Of a stretch of 64,000 nt of DNA, positions 1 through 9,591 are shown one piece after another; the first letter of the stretch is position 1; each line of letters opens with the position of its first letter. The DNA is from Lucinisca nassula (lineage: Eukaryota > Mollusca > Bivalvia > Lucinida > Lucinidae). The position numbers were made by a program, and so were the translations under genes. The notes below the pieces were generated by a model. It was given only the letters and a program-made list of their open reading frames with translations. It searched no databases and was not told the DNA's origin. The stretch lies in the NCBI GenBank assembly GCA_963580285.1, contig OY757013.1, positions 147,507,162 through 147,571,161 of the forward strand. Reading direction: 5' to 3'.

Positions 1-147
1 ACTTGATGTAATTTATTGCTACAAATTCATAAACTGAATGCCAAACAGTGAAGATCCTGATCAGATGGCTTCTTTAGAAGCCATCTGATATGGATCTACA
101 CTGTTTGCAAAGATAGGGATTGTCGTGAACAGCAAGATAAGGGTTAA
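1..147. mobile_element. piggyBac-type MITE, copy 1 (left end outside window)
   Basis: The right part of this short element ends in CAGCAAGATAAGGG followed by TTAA. A second, complete copy at 4519-4724 shows the matching left end, so this copy is cut by the window edge. It carries a near-perfect foldback at 41-108: arms starting CCAAACAGTG and ending CACTGTTTGC pair through ATCAGATGGCTTC/GAAGCCATCTGAT. It has no coding capacity. The TTAA flank and CCC-starting terminus are typical of piggyBac-mobilised non-autonomous elements; the family assignment is inferred. Confidence 0.75.
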
Positions 148-718
148 TTCTGTGTTCCTGAGTACTAGTTTTCAAAACTTACAATGTTGTTAGTTAACAA
201 ACTATTTAAGCTCCTTTGGTTCATTTAATGTGGATTTTTATGAAAAATGTGAGTATCTTTTTTGTATGCAAAACTTACTCACATTTTCCAGGAAAAATAC
301 CAGGGTACATATCATTAAAACTTTGATCGTTTAATAATGCAAATATACTAATATTTTTGCAGAAATATTGTACTTGCTAGAATGGTTAATGGGTTGATCA
401 CAAACAAGCTTGAACAACTGGGCACAAGTGGCTGAAATGTAATTTTATATATATTTTTAGATGAATCTGTGGCGTTACGGAGACTTCCGAGAGGATGATG
501 CAAAAGAATTTGGCTACCAGCGTTAACATTGGCCCACATTGCGCTAACACAAGTGGAACTAGAATACACAGCAACACAAGTTGAAGCTAGATAACTAATC
601 CACGTCAAATGAAAATGTATCTTGAGATGTGTGCTCACTGAAGACTTGAAGCATGGCTGCAAACAGTGAGAGTTAAAAACCACACTTACCTTAGCTACAG
701 AGGAGTAAATGAGGACAA
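148..718. other. Gene-free AT-rich stretch
   Basis: I see no coding or RNA signal here. The 111-codon minus-strand reading frame at 348-683 has no recognisable domain, runs up to a short element and resembles chance open sequence. Confidence 0.6.
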
Positions 719-917
719 TTAACCCTTAAGATGACAAATCAAAACAATTTTCGTCCACTTTATTGTCTGCTGGTTACTTTAAAAGTCATTGTTGCAAACA
801 GTGTGGACACAGATCAGACTGCTCCTAGATAAGAGCAGTCTAATCAGGGTCCACACTGTTTGCCTGCATGCAAAAATGAGTTTCAGATAAAAAATTTATT
901 GGCATCGTAAGGGTTAA
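719..917. mobile_element. piggyBac-type MITE, second family, with TTAA target duplication
   Basis: TTAA at 719-722 is followed by CCCTTAAGATGACAA. The other end reads TTGGCATCGTAAGGG followed by TTAA at 914-917, giving ~15-bp imperfect terminal inverted repeats flanked by the TTAA duplication expected of piggyBac transposition. Inside is a foldback at 794-863 whose arms begin GCAAACAGTGTGGAC and meet at AGACTGCTC/GAGCAGTCT. A partial copy of the same family lies at 6058-6480. There is no ORF. Confidence 0.75.
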
Positions 918-940
918 GGGATAAGTTTCCTAATTTCTCT

Positions 941-1094
941 TTCCCTTCCACTGATTCAAAAAGGGCAGTTGTCAGTTTCTGGTGGAAGAATGGGCTTTGT
1001 TCTGGTTACCTGCTTACATATGCTTGTTAGGTAAACTGACTGGCCATTATGACCTAAAAAGTGTTTGCTGGGCTGTTAAACTTTAAACAAAACC
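941..1094 (+). mobile_element. SINE-A 3' fragment
   Basis: This matches the body and 3' tail of the full-length SINE at 33405-33710 (minus strand there). Shared blocks are GGGCAGTTGTCAGTTTCTGG, then GGTTA...GCTTA, GGTAAACTGAC and TTGCTGGGCTGTTAAAC. The tRNA-like head is missing, so the copy is 5'-truncated, as expected for a retroposed SINE. Confidence 0.65.
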
Positions 1095-1110
1095 AAGCAT
1101 CCATTAGAAA

Positions 1111-1173
1111 TACATGCTGTAGGCACTTGTTAGAATGATTCAAGGTTATTCTAACAAGTACCTACACCATGTC
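1111..1173. repeat. Foldback element, family B (GTAGGCACTTGTTAGAAT type)
   Basis: The arms CATGCTGTAGGCACTTGTTA and TAACAAGTACCTACACCATG are near-perfect reverse complements around a ~16-nt loop. Related foldbacks occur at 5389, 30820, 33015, 33299 and 52180. All share the block TTRTTAGAA / CGTTAGAAC next to a GGTA..C arm, and several share an AGAAATAAGAAAA flank. Confidence 0.7.
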
Positions 1174-1320
1174 TTTTTCTGGAGAAATAAGAAAATTTAT
1201 CTCAAAATTACCCTCATTGTTCCTTCATTTTTTGAGCTATGCTATATGCGGGAAGAAACTTAAGATCAACAGAGTTCCATGTAGTGTAGTGATTCTATGT
1301 ATTCTGATAGACAGGCCTAG

Positions 1321-1388
1321 GCAAACAGTGCAGACCCAGATCAGACTGCTCCAGAAGGAGCAGTCTGATCAGGGTCAGCATTGTTTGC
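1321..1388. repeat. Foldback element, family A (GCAAACAGTG arms)
   Basis: The arms GCAAACAGTGCAGACC...CAGACTGCTCC and GGAGCAGTCTG...GGTCAGCATTGTTTGC fold into a ~30-bp hairpin with a 2-4 nt loop. The same hairpin forms the centre of the two TTAA-flanked MITEs, but no TTAA or terminal repeats are obvious here, so this is a solo or decayed copy. Confidence 0.7.
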
Positions 1389-1394
1389 CATTCG

Positions 1395-2150
1395 GTCTGC
1401 ACTTTTTGGACTCCTTTCTGGATCGTGAAACAAAGTCAAAATTTTAGAATTACTGGAAAACCTCAAGGTGTTCAAATTTTTAGGGGTTTTTTACCATGCT
1501 CTTATTACACAGTGTGAATGCATCGTCTGATCCGAGTCACTTCTGTGCAAATGTCTCAAGGTACATATTCTATTGTCGTGGTTTAATTTATTTTACTTTC
1601 ATGTCATTTAGATAAGTGATCCCAGATTCACTTTGTTTAAATGACATGGATGTTTATCTGAGCTGAAACACAAGTGGAATCTAGGACATTTAAAAACAAT
1701 TGAAAGATAATATTTTTTATTGGAAAAAAAAATGAAGCTGCAGTCAGAAATACTGGTATATTTTCAGAGATATATATATATTTTATATTATAAAAATAAA
1801 GTGCTTGCAATATCTATTTATTTTGTTTCCATCGTTGACCATTTGATTGTGTTTCTGATGTACTGAGTACATCCCTTCACTCTTTCTTCATGAAAAACTG
1901 GCATTATTCCTGTTCATACAAAATCTGATATTTCCCCTTGTTTTCATTGAATATTGTGTCAGATATGTCATTAGGAGGTGCATTAAATGCATGGCGACTG
2001 AGTCCATTTTTTGTTTCTACACTCTAACCTGTTTTTCGATCTTTATAATGCTGTACATTATTGCACATTTTTACACTTTTGAATATCAAACTTTTTAAGC
2101 TGGGTAGTGTGTTGTAAAGCACATTTGGATGTGATACAACAGCTGAAAAC
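1395..2150. other. Gene-free AT-rich stretch with (TA)n
   Basis: Contains a short (AT)n run near 1770-1792 and two related tracts around 1600-1640 (ATGTCATTTA/AAATGACAT). I see no gene or known repeat family. Confidence 0.55.
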
Positions 2151-2156
2151 ATTTTT

Positions 2157-3578
2157 ATGCCCCCGCATCGTATGATGCCGGGGGCATATAGTTTTTCGGT
2201 TTTCCGTATGTGCGTCCGTGGGTACGTGCGTACGGTTTCCGAACATACGAAAGTGTGTACGTACGTAATCCTGTTAGACTCCTTTTAAGGTTTTTGTACA
2301 AGGTAGAACTTGAGTTCATATTTTCCAAACCATACAATAGATTTGGTTTATATTAAGTATGATGATAGATATAGGTCCAAAGTTTTATCCAGCAATACCC
2401 CCACCCATACCCTAGACCTCAAGGTCAAGGTCGTGGACTTTGAAATTTTTAACGTTTAAGACCCAGGTTAAGGTATTTGTACCAGGTAGAACTTGAGCTC
2501 ATATTTTCCAAACCGTGTAATGAATTTGGTTCATATTCGGTATGATGATAGATATAGGACTGAAGTTTTATTCAGCAATACCCCCACCCATACCCATGAC
2601 CTCAAGGTCAAGGTCGTGGACTTTGAAATTTTTTATGTTTAACACCCAGGTTAAGGTATTTGTACCAGGTAGAACTTGAGCTCATATTTTCATAACCATA
2701 CATTGGATTTGGTTTATATTTACTATGATGATACATATAGGTCCAATGGTTTATTCAGCAATACCCCCACCCATACCCATGACCTCAAGGTCAAGGTCAT
2801 AGAATTAGAAAATTTTTAATGTTTAAGACTTTGGTTAAGGTATTTGTACCACCAATTTCAATAAACTTCACACAAATGTTCCTTATAAAAATATCTCGTG
2901 CAGGTTCGACTTTTAAGGTCATGGCCTCAAGGTCAAGGTCACAGAGGTTATTTTTAGAAAAACTTTGTCATTGCTCTAGCGCCTACATTTCTTCACTGAT
3001 TTCAATATAAGTTCACACAAATGTTCCTTATGACAATATCTTGAGCGAGTTCGACTTTCAAGGTCATCACCTCAAGGTCAAGGTCACAGTGGCTATTTTT
3101 AGAAAAACTTTGTCATTGCTCTAGCGCCTACATTTCTTCACCAATTTCAATATAACTTCATACAAATGTTCCTTATGACAATATCTCAAGCTATTTTGAG
3201 TTTCAAGTTCAAGGTCACTGTGGCTATTTTTAGAAAAACTTTGTCTTCGCTCTAGCGCTTACATTTCTTGACTAATTTCAATATAACTTCACACAAATGT
3301 TCCTTATGACAATATCTCTAGCGAGTTCCACTTTCAAGGTCAAGGTCACTGTGGCTATTTTTAGAAAAACTTTGTCACCCCTCTAGCGCTTACATTTCTT
3401 CACCGATTTCAAAATAACTTCACACAAATGTTCCTTATGACAATATCTCGAGCAATTTCGACTTTTAACATCAAGGTCACTATTGGTGGAACGCCGAAAC
3501 TCGCACAGATTGGTATTTGCACTACTTAAAGATTAATGTGCTAAGCGGGGGCATCTGTGTACTTTGGACACATTTCTA
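2157..3578 (+). mobile_element. Hairpin-ended, AGGTCA-rich dispersed element
   Basis: It begins with a perfect terminal hairpin (ATGCCCCCGCATC, loop GTAT, GATGCCGGGGGCAT; 2157-2187) followed by ATAGTTTTTCGG and GCGTCCGTGGG. It ends with GGGGGCATCTGTGTACT. The core has two tandem arrays: three ~180-bp units (TTAAGGTATTTGTACCAGGT, from ~2290) and about five ~160-175-bp units (GCTCTAGCGCCTACATTTCT, ~2840-3480). Nearly every unit carries CCTCAAGGTCAAGGTC. There is no ORF of substance. Such tandem-core, hairpin-ended, non-coding elements are common in bivalves (pearl or Helentron-associated types); the exact class is inferred. Confidence 0.65.
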
Positions 3579-3581
3579 GTT

Positions 3582-3768
3582 GTTCTTGTATTTTTCTTTT
3601 CTGATAGCGCTATTTCTTGTATTTTTCTTTTCTGATAGCGCTATTTCTTGTATTTTTCTTTTCTGATAGCGCTATTTCTTGTATTTTTCTTTTCTGATAG
3701 CGCTATTTCTTGTATTTTTCTTTTCTGATAGCGCTATTTCTTGTATTTTTCTTTTCTGATAGCGCTAT
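3582..3768. repeat. 31-bp minisatellite, six copies
   Basis: The unit (TTTCTTGTATTTTTC then TTTTCTGATAGCGCTA, 31 bp) is repeated six times with almost no divergence; CTGATAGCGC recurs at 3601, 3632, 3663, 3694, 3725 and 3756. The uniformity indicates recent expansion, right beside the end of the preceding mobile element. Confidence 0.9.
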
Positions 3769-4061
3769 AGCGGGGCTATAGTCAGATCCTCTGACAGTTC
3801 TAGTTTTCTGTAAAATTCAAAATTGTTTCTGCAACATCAGTACAGGAGTTGACATAAATTCTTCATTTTCATTTAGAATGATATTAGAATTAATATAATA
3901 GATTTCATAATTGCACATATGCAAAAATAGTTCTAGTAGATTAGGGAACACCCAACACCGATTTCATTATTGCATATATGCAAAAGTTTGTAGATCATTT
4001 TTCATCCTATAAGGAATGGATACACTAGACACAGTTTCCTCTATTGTTTTACAAGGGAAAA

Positions 4062-4123
4062 GGTCTACTCTTCAAGGAAAGAATTTGCTCCATAGGAGCA
4101 AATTCTTTCCTTGAAGAGAGACC
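4062..4123. repeat. Long hairpin (~30-bp arms)
   Basis: Arms CTTCAAGGAAAGAATTTGCT and AGCAAATTCTTTCCTTGAAG meet at a few-nucleotide loop and are flanked by GGTCT/AGACC. It is not obviously related to the other foldbacks and may be a MITE core. Flanks 3770-4061 and 4124-4513 show no gene. Confidence 0.75.
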
Positions 4124-4513
4124 CCCTTTTGATTAGGGAGACAAAAAACCTTTATGAAAAATTTACCAGGAGGTGTAGACGATACCTTTTTGAGTTACCT
4201 ATATCTGTTCCTCTTAAAACTATAAATAAATATGCTTTTGTTATGTGTTATGCATGTTTCCACCCATATTTCTGACTGCAGCTGGTGAAAGGTTGAAAGT
4301 GATTCTATAGTAGCAGAAGTTAAGGAAATTAGTTTGACTGAAGATAAGCCTGGTCCACAAGGTTATAAAACTTCTTTCATTCTCATCTCAACTGAGCATG
4401 AAATCTCCGATTGAATTGAACATACTAAAATAATCAGAAGTAAGTTTAACCATGCGAAAGATTAAATTGTTGACAGTTTTGCCATGAGGTGGAGCTTGGA
4501 ATCTATTCTGCTC

Positions 4514-4729
4514 ATTAACCCTTATCTTGCTGAATATTCATTTAAGCCACACCCATTTCTGTCTATCAACCAATCAAATTACTTGATGCAATTTATTGCT
4601 ACAAATTCATAAACTGAATGCCAAACAGTGTAGATCCTGATCAGATGGCTTCTTCAGAAGCCATCTGATCTGGATCTACACTGTTTGCAAAGATAGAGGT
4701 TGTCGTGAACAGCAAGATAAGGGTTAATA
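4514..4729. mobile_element. piggyBac-type MITE, complete copy
   Basis: TTAA-CCCTTATCTTGCTG at the left (TTAA 4515-4518) and CAGCAAGATAAGGG-TTAA at the right (TTAA 4724-4727) form exact 14-bp terminal inverted repeats with a TTAA target duplication. The internal foldback (4621-4688) pairs arms of ~33 bp. The right 147 bp are nearly identical to 1-147. The length is ~206 bp without the duplication and there is no ORF, so it must be mobilised in trans. Confidence 0.85.
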
Positions 4730-4734
4730 CTGTG

Positions 4735-5070
4735 AGGGCAATAATTTTGTAATTAAGCTGAGCATGAACAAAGTTTTATAATCCCAAGGCCGTAATTTAT
4801 AATGGTCATTGTATTGATGTGAATGTGTTTTCAAATGAGCTGGTACACAGCTATATTTGCTAGTCAGTATGTAAGACCAGTGAAGACTTGATCAGTCTGC
4901 ATATCTCTGCGGAATGAAAAGCAAACATGCCGCCATGCCTACCGTACATGGGTGCACAAGATGATCTGTATTTGTCGCAGGTCCAGATGAGTAACTAGTA
5001 AAATCAAAGCACTGTCAGCACAGTGGGTTTATAGACTGATAACATTACCTTTAACTCTTACATTCCAGTA
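4735..5070. other. Gene-free stretch
   Basis: No coding, RNA or repeat signal was recognised. Confidence 0.5.
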
Positions 5071-5076
5071 CTGTAT

Positions 5077-5149
5077 GCAAACAGTGTAGACCCTGATCAG
5101 ATGCCACATTCACAGAATGTGTCTTCTGATCTGGGTCTACACTCTTTGC
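5077..5149. repeat. Foldback element, family A
   Basis: GCAAACAGTGTAGACCCTGA and TCTGGGTCTACACTCTTTGC pair, with inner arms CACATTC/GAATGTG. This is the same hairpin family as those at 41, 794, 1321 and 4621. No TTAA termini are visible. Confidence 0.7.
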
Positions 5150-5388
5150 CAAACCCAACACATGATTCCAGTTCAAATTCTATAGATAACCCTACTACGC
5201 AACACACTGACCTCACAGTGATAAGAATAATGCAACTATGTTCTATAAATAACTGCTACCTGGATTTCCTACACATCCATGATAAAGTCACGTGGACTTA
5301 GCACTGAAAAGCTTCTATGCTTAGTAAATTTTGGGTTGACTGACAAACAATCAACCCAATAAAGGGATAATATCTTGTTACAAAATAT

Positions 5389-5463
5389 ATGTTGTTGGTA
5401 TTTGTTAGAATGGCCTCAAAAGAATGGCCTCTTTGAGGCCATTCTAACAAATACCAACGACAT
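5389..5463. repeat. Foldback element, family B
   Basis: The 32-bp arms (ATGTTGTTGGTATTTGTTAG... and its complement ending ATACCAACGACAT) differ by one base and enclose an 11-nt spacer that repeats part of the arm (AGAATGGCCTC). The flank GGAGAAACAAGAAA resembles the flank of the copy at 1111. Confidence 0.8.
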
Positions 5464-5702
5464 GTTTCAATGGAGAAACAAGAAACCTGTTTATGTGGAG
5501 AAAGCAGAAATGTTCTCAATTCTCATTGTCTGGAATGGTATTGATCTTAGGTTGTCACTCATGCCATGATGTACGTTTTGGTTTTCCTGGCTCAGATATG
5601 TGGATATTTCCATAATTGATGTTACTATAAGTCACAATAAAATACTGCACTTGCCATAGCTTCTGTTCTTTTTTTATTATTCCCATATTGAATATTGACA
5701 CA

Positions 5703-5970
5703 TGTTGCTAAGTTGACTACGTTTGACTAATGATCAGAAATTCACAAGTTCGAGATCTGTCAAGAGTCAGCAACATTCTTTTGTGGAGATAGATTTTAAA
5801 TCTTAAGATCATTCTCTTCTGCCGATTCAGGAAGGGCAGTTGTCAGTTTCTGGCAAAGAATGTGCACTTAACTGGTTAACCATTTGCATAAGCATGCCCA
5901 GGAAAAGTAGTTTGGTAAACTGGCAGGCTGTAAATAGTGTTGACTTGGCAGGTAAACTCCAGAAACAGAA
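5703..5970 (+). mobile_element. SINE-A, near full-length, degenerate
   Basis: It follows the full-length SINE at 33405-33710 from a decayed tRNA-like head (ACAAGTTCGAGATCTGTCA, a weak B box) through GCAACATTCTTTTGTGGAGAT, GGGCAGTTGTCAGTTTCTGG, the GCCCAGGAAA block and the tail TGTTGACTTGGCAGGTAAAC. The head has lost most of its A box, so Pol III transcription is unlikely. Confidence 0.6.
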
Positions 5971-6057
5971 GTTGCCATAGTAAGAAGTGTAGACATGGAT
6001 TTGACTCCTCCAGCTTCTCACCTGATAAATGTCTTTCTTGGGTATGTATATTGTCTC

Positions 6058-6480
6058 AACCCTTAAGATGCCAATCACAACAATAGTAATCTGCTTTGCC
6101 ATCTGCTGGTAATTGTTTAACGTCCATGTCAACGCTGTAAAAGTCATTTTGGAGACATTGCTTTCAATTTTGTGACTTTTACCCGACCTTGAGATGAAAT
6201 GACATCTCAAGCCCTGCAGCCCAATGAAACCAATAGGGTTTATTAGCATGGACGGGCCGACACGCACCACTTTGCCTGGGCAGGCTTACATCCTTTAAGC
6301 GGTTTACCAGTACTTGTGTGTGAGTCTGTTTCAGCTCTGCATGGAAGCATCATGCAGCCCATCTATTTCTTCAAACCCCGATGGATGGGTGCCGTGCTGG
6401 TAACTGTAAAAGTCATTGTTGCAAACAGTATGGACCCAGATCAAGAGCATACAGTTCATGGTCCACACTTTACATGTATT
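6058..6480. mobile_element. MITE of the 719-917 family, split by a SINE
   Basis: The left part (6058-6116) matches ACCCTTAAGATGCCAATC...CTGCTGGTAA, and the right part (6395-6480) resumes with GTAACTGTAAAAGTCATTGTT and the GCAAACAGTATGGACCC foldback arm. The copy has lost its TTAA ends. The intervening 278 bp are a separate insertion. Confidence 0.6.
6117..6394 (-). mobile_element. SINE-B insertion with 13-bp target duplication
   Basis: Flanked by TGCTGGTAATTGT (6104-6116) and TGCTGGTAACTGT (6395-6407), a 13-bp target-site duplication with one mismatch. On the minus strand the body contains GGGCTGCAGGGCTTGAGATG and GGTCGGGTAAAAGTCAC and ends in GCGTTGACATGGACGTTAAAC. A partial copy lies at 31751-31905. 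I could not identify a clear tRNA, 7SL or 5S head; the end pointing to 6394 is not diagnostic. Confidence 0.65.
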
Positions 6481-7042
6481 CAAAACAAGAAGATGCATCA
6501 GATGACATAAACAGACATCATTTTCAGAGCAGTTTTCATGGCAACTTGTGTTAACCCTGAAAGCACCATGGCCAATCAGGCAGGACTTAAGATCGCATTT
6601 TCAACGTTTTTTTTCTTATTTTTTTGAGAATATAACATTATCTCGGTCAAGTTTGAATATGGGTCATGTCGGATCAAAAACTAGGTCACTAGGTAATATT
6701 TCGTTAAAACCTTGAGTGCAGCCTAGAGACAGCAGTTTTATTTCACTCTTCACGAAACTTAACCAGAATGTTTGACTTGATGATATCATGATCAAGTTTG
6801 AAATATGGGTCAAGTCAGATCAAAAACTAGTCCACTTGGTCAAATTTCATTAAAACCTTATGTGCACCCAAGAGACCGCAGTTTATGAAACTTCACCTGA
6901 GTGTTTGACTTGGTAACTCGATAAAGTTAGAATATAGGTCATGTTGGATCAAAAACTAGGTCACTAGGTCAAATTTCGTTAACATTGTGTACATCCCCCA
7001 TGGCCACAGTTTTGCATTAATCATCTTACTTCGCCGGAATGT

Positions 7043-7336
7043 GTCCGGGGAACGGGAGGTCACAGGTTCGATCCCGGGCCGCGACATACCAAAGTTGTTA
7101 AAAATGGTACTAGCTGCTCCTCGCTTGGCACTCAGATTTACGGGATAGAGCTAGGACTGGTCGACCCAGTGTCGGGATAATGTGACTGGGTGTGGTATCA
7201 TGTTATGTGTCTGGGACATGATACTTCAGTGAGGCAGCACTATAAAAGTGAGCATTGAGCTCCCTGTCGCAACCAGACACCGTCGAGATATGACTGAAAA
7301 ATTGTTGAAGCGACGTTAGACCCGAATTCACACACA
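7043..7336 (+). mobile_element. tRNA-related SINE with (AC)n tail
   Basis: The B-box sequence ACAGGTTCGATCCCGGGCC lies near 7072. It is followed by a ~250-bp body (CTAGCTGCTCCTCGCTTGGC, GTGACTGGGTGTGGTATCAT, GTGAGGCAGCACTATAAAAG) and the tail TTGAAGCGACGTTAGACCCG with (CA)n. The A-box half is not recognisable. The interrupted array sequence resumes on both sides with a short repeat (CGCCGGAATGT / CACCTGAATGT), consistent with a target duplication. The body is the widespread molluscan SINE type as I recall it. Confidence 0.8.
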
Positions 7337-7971
7337 CACCTGAATGTTTGACTTGCTATGTCTCGGTCAAGTTTGAATATGGGTCCTGTCAGATCAAAAA
7401 TTGGGTAACTAGGCCAAATTTCTTTGAAACCTTGCATGCACACTAGAGGCCACTGTTTTGCTTCAGTCTTCATGAAACTTTACCTGAATGTTTTACTTGA
7501 TAATATCTCGATCAAGTTTGAATTTGAGGCATGTCGGATCAAAAACTAGGTCAAATTTTGTTAAGACCTTGTTTGCACCTTAGAGGCCACAGTTCTACTA
7601 TCTTCATGAAACTTCATCTGAATGGTTGACTTTATAATATCTCGGTCAAGTTTAAGTATGGGTCATTTCAGATCAAAAACAAGGTCACCAGGTCAGATTT
7701 TGTTAAAATCTTGTGTGCATCCTAGACACCACAGTATTGCTTCAAGCTTCGTAAAACTTTGCAAGAATGTTTGACCTGATTATATATCTCTGTCAAGTTA
7801 GAATGTAGGTTATGTTGGATCAAAACCATGGGCAAATTTTGTTAAAACCTGGTCTTAATGATATCTTTGTCAGATTCAAATACTGGTTATATGGAGTCAA
7901 AACAAGGTCAGAATGCCAGATTTCTTTACAACCATTTTTCTCTCTCTAGAGGCTACAGTCATGACACTCCA

Positions 7972-8127
7972 GAAGCCTCCGTGGTGCAGTGGTTACGCTA
8001 CTCGCCTTGTAAACCAGGGATCGCAGGATCGATCCTGGGCTTCTCCAGACTTTCGGATGAGTCTTTAAAACGAGGTTCTGTCTCCGTATGACCTTAGCTG
8101 TTGGTGGGACGTAAAACTAAAACTCAC
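7972..8127 (+). mobile_element. tRNA-Thr-derived SINE with 13-bp target duplication
   Basis: The head GCCTCCGTGGTGCAGTGGTT (A box) ... CTTGTAAACCAGGGATCGCA ... GGATCGATCC (B box) closely follows a tRNA-Thr with anticodon loop containing TGT. The body ends GTTGGTGGGACGTAAAACTA. TCATGACACTCCA occurs on both sides (7959-7971 and 8128-8140), a perfect target-site duplication that fixes both ends. The acceptor stem cannot close, so this is a SINE rather than a tRNA gene. Confidence 0.88.
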
Positions 8128-8282
8128 TCATGACACTCCAAATGTCTTACTTGATATGTCATTCAAGTTAGTATGGTTAGTGTCATATAATTAGATTATG
8201 TTTCTTTAAAACCTTGTTCTTTTTCTCTAGAGGCCACAGTTTTGCTTCATTCTGCTTGAAACTTAACCAGAATTTTTGTCCT

Positions 8283-8893
8283 GAAAAGAGCGAATAGTAG
8301 AAGACAAGCAAGCGACCAGTGGGTCACGAATACCCCCCGGCCAGCGCCACCCTCTGATATATCCAAAGGAGCTTGTATGCAATATGACTGAAGAAGTCAA
8401 GAAGCTAGAAGAATCTATAAATGTGCTTGTAAAAGCTAAACCTGAACCAAGGGAATGAGGGGTTGGGGCATCAATTGAATTTGTCTTAGAGTTGAGAACA
8501 TACAGGAATCTATAAACTTTGTCATAAAACCTTAACCAAAAGTCCGTGGGTGGGGGAAGGGACATCACAAACAGTTTGGACTGTTATGCAACATTGATGC
8601 AAGTATCAACTGAACAAACAAACATCTAGAAACTTTGTCATAAAACTTTAACAAAATGTAAAAAAAATCTGTGACCTTGACCTCAAGGTCACTGGGGGGA
8701 TGGGACATGCATCAATGAAATCTTTAGACCAGTATGCAACTTCAGTGTAAGTATCAACTAAATCTATCAAAGGGTTAAGAAGATACAATCTCTTTGAAAC
8801 TTTGACGCCAAGCTTAAACAAAAACTGTTAACGGACGAATGGCAGGACGAAAACTATATATCTCCATAGCATACTTCGTATGCCAGGGGTATA
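8283..8893 (-). mobile_element. Hairpin-ended element (CCCCCCGGCATACGAAG type), inverted copy
   Basis: Read on the minus strand it starts with the terminal hairpin at ~8866-8893 (GGCATACGAAGTATGC core) and GATATATAGTTTTCGTCC, and ends with CACTGGTCGCTTGCTTGTC. The same two ends bound the split plus-strand copy at 9592-21882. It carries CTTGACCTCAAGGTCACTGG. It sits inside the 6600-8990 array, which resumes at ~8896. Confidence 0.65.
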
Positions 8894-8990
8894 AATATGG
8901 ATTATGGGTCATATTGGGTCAAAGACTAAGTCATCAGGTCATATTGCTTTAAATGACTCAGGTGAGCGATTAAAGGGCCATCATGAACCT

Positions 8991-9488
8991 TTTGTTTTTA
9001 TTTTTTTAATCCGGGAGAACTTGGGTGGATACTTCCTCTGTAAATACTGCTTTTACTCGCATCTCCAAGATCAGTAGGTAGATTTTGACAGAACAATGCC
9101 TCACTCTTCAGCCACTCAAGTTCTAAATGTGTACATATGAAAGTTTATGGATGACAAACCAATATGTCAATGTTGTACCTGCTGCAGACTAACATGTTTG
9201 AATCATGTTTGTCCATAATTGCATTCACAGGGACCTGTGGGCCATTTCCCCAAAAGTGTTCCCTTCAAGATCTAGTTGTTGTAACTGAAAATGGTTACGG
9301 TCTGCCAACCAATATGGGACTGCCACTGACATTGCATTTTAGAATAATGGTAATTCGTGTCCAGTAAGCCCATTCCTGTCCAGTTCATATTTACTTACAT
9401 GCCATGATTGTTAATGATATATACCGGCATATACATGTGTCAGTCAAGTGTACAATTGTTCCAAAAATAAGGAGTCTTGTTCCATTAT
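8991..9488. other. Gene-free stretch
   Basis: No convincing gene. The 67-codon frame at 9164-9367 shows no domain. Confidence 0.5.
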
Positions 9489-9493
9489 TGCAG

Positions 9494-9587
9494 TATACAG
9501 TAAAACCTCCACTGATGGTCACCTCTGTTTAGCAGCCACCTCTCTACAGCAGCCACAATAATTCCTCCCATAACATTTTACTGTATA
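9494..9587. mobile_element. Short MITE with TATACAGTAAAA termini
   Basis: TATACAGTAAAACCTCC at the left and CCTCCCATAACATTTTACTG at the right form inverted ends around repeated CAGCCACCTCT motifs. Related CAGCCACCTCCC sequences recur at 22214-22280. Confidence 0.6.
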
Positions 9588-9591
9588 TTTA

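Larger units (their letters stand above)
6600..8990 (+). repeat. AGGTCA-rich tandem array element (AGCTCACC type), interrupted three times
   Basis: About ten ~140-bp units read TCTCGGTCAAGTTTGAATAT, GGGTCATGTCGGATCAAAAA, CTAGGTCACTAGGTCAAATT, then CTAGAGGCCACAGTTTTGCTTC and CATGAAACTT. The right end is GGTGAGCGATTAAAGGGCCA followed by a short ATCATG hairpin, matching ends of other AGCTCACC elements. It is broken by two SINEs and by another hairpin-ended element. Open frames in this region are shadows: the period is not a multiple of three. Confidence 0.7.

Noticed and set aside
3582..3768. CRISPR-like array
   Set aside because: Units are contiguous without spacers and the context is eukaryotic; it is a minisatellite.
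7976..8045. A functional tRNA-Thr gene
   Set aside because: The acceptor stem does not close and the sequence is the head of a SINE with duplicated flanks.
8866..8893. loxP-like GCATACTTCGTATGC sequence (also in reverse at 9601)
   Set aside because: It is the terminal hairpin of a dispersed element, lacks the 13-bp arms of loxP and recurs with the element.
6600..8990. Bacterial-style operons, ribosome binding sites or terminators
   Set aside because: Everything recognisable is eukaryotic; hairpins belong to mobile elements and no prokaryotic gene structure exists in the window.
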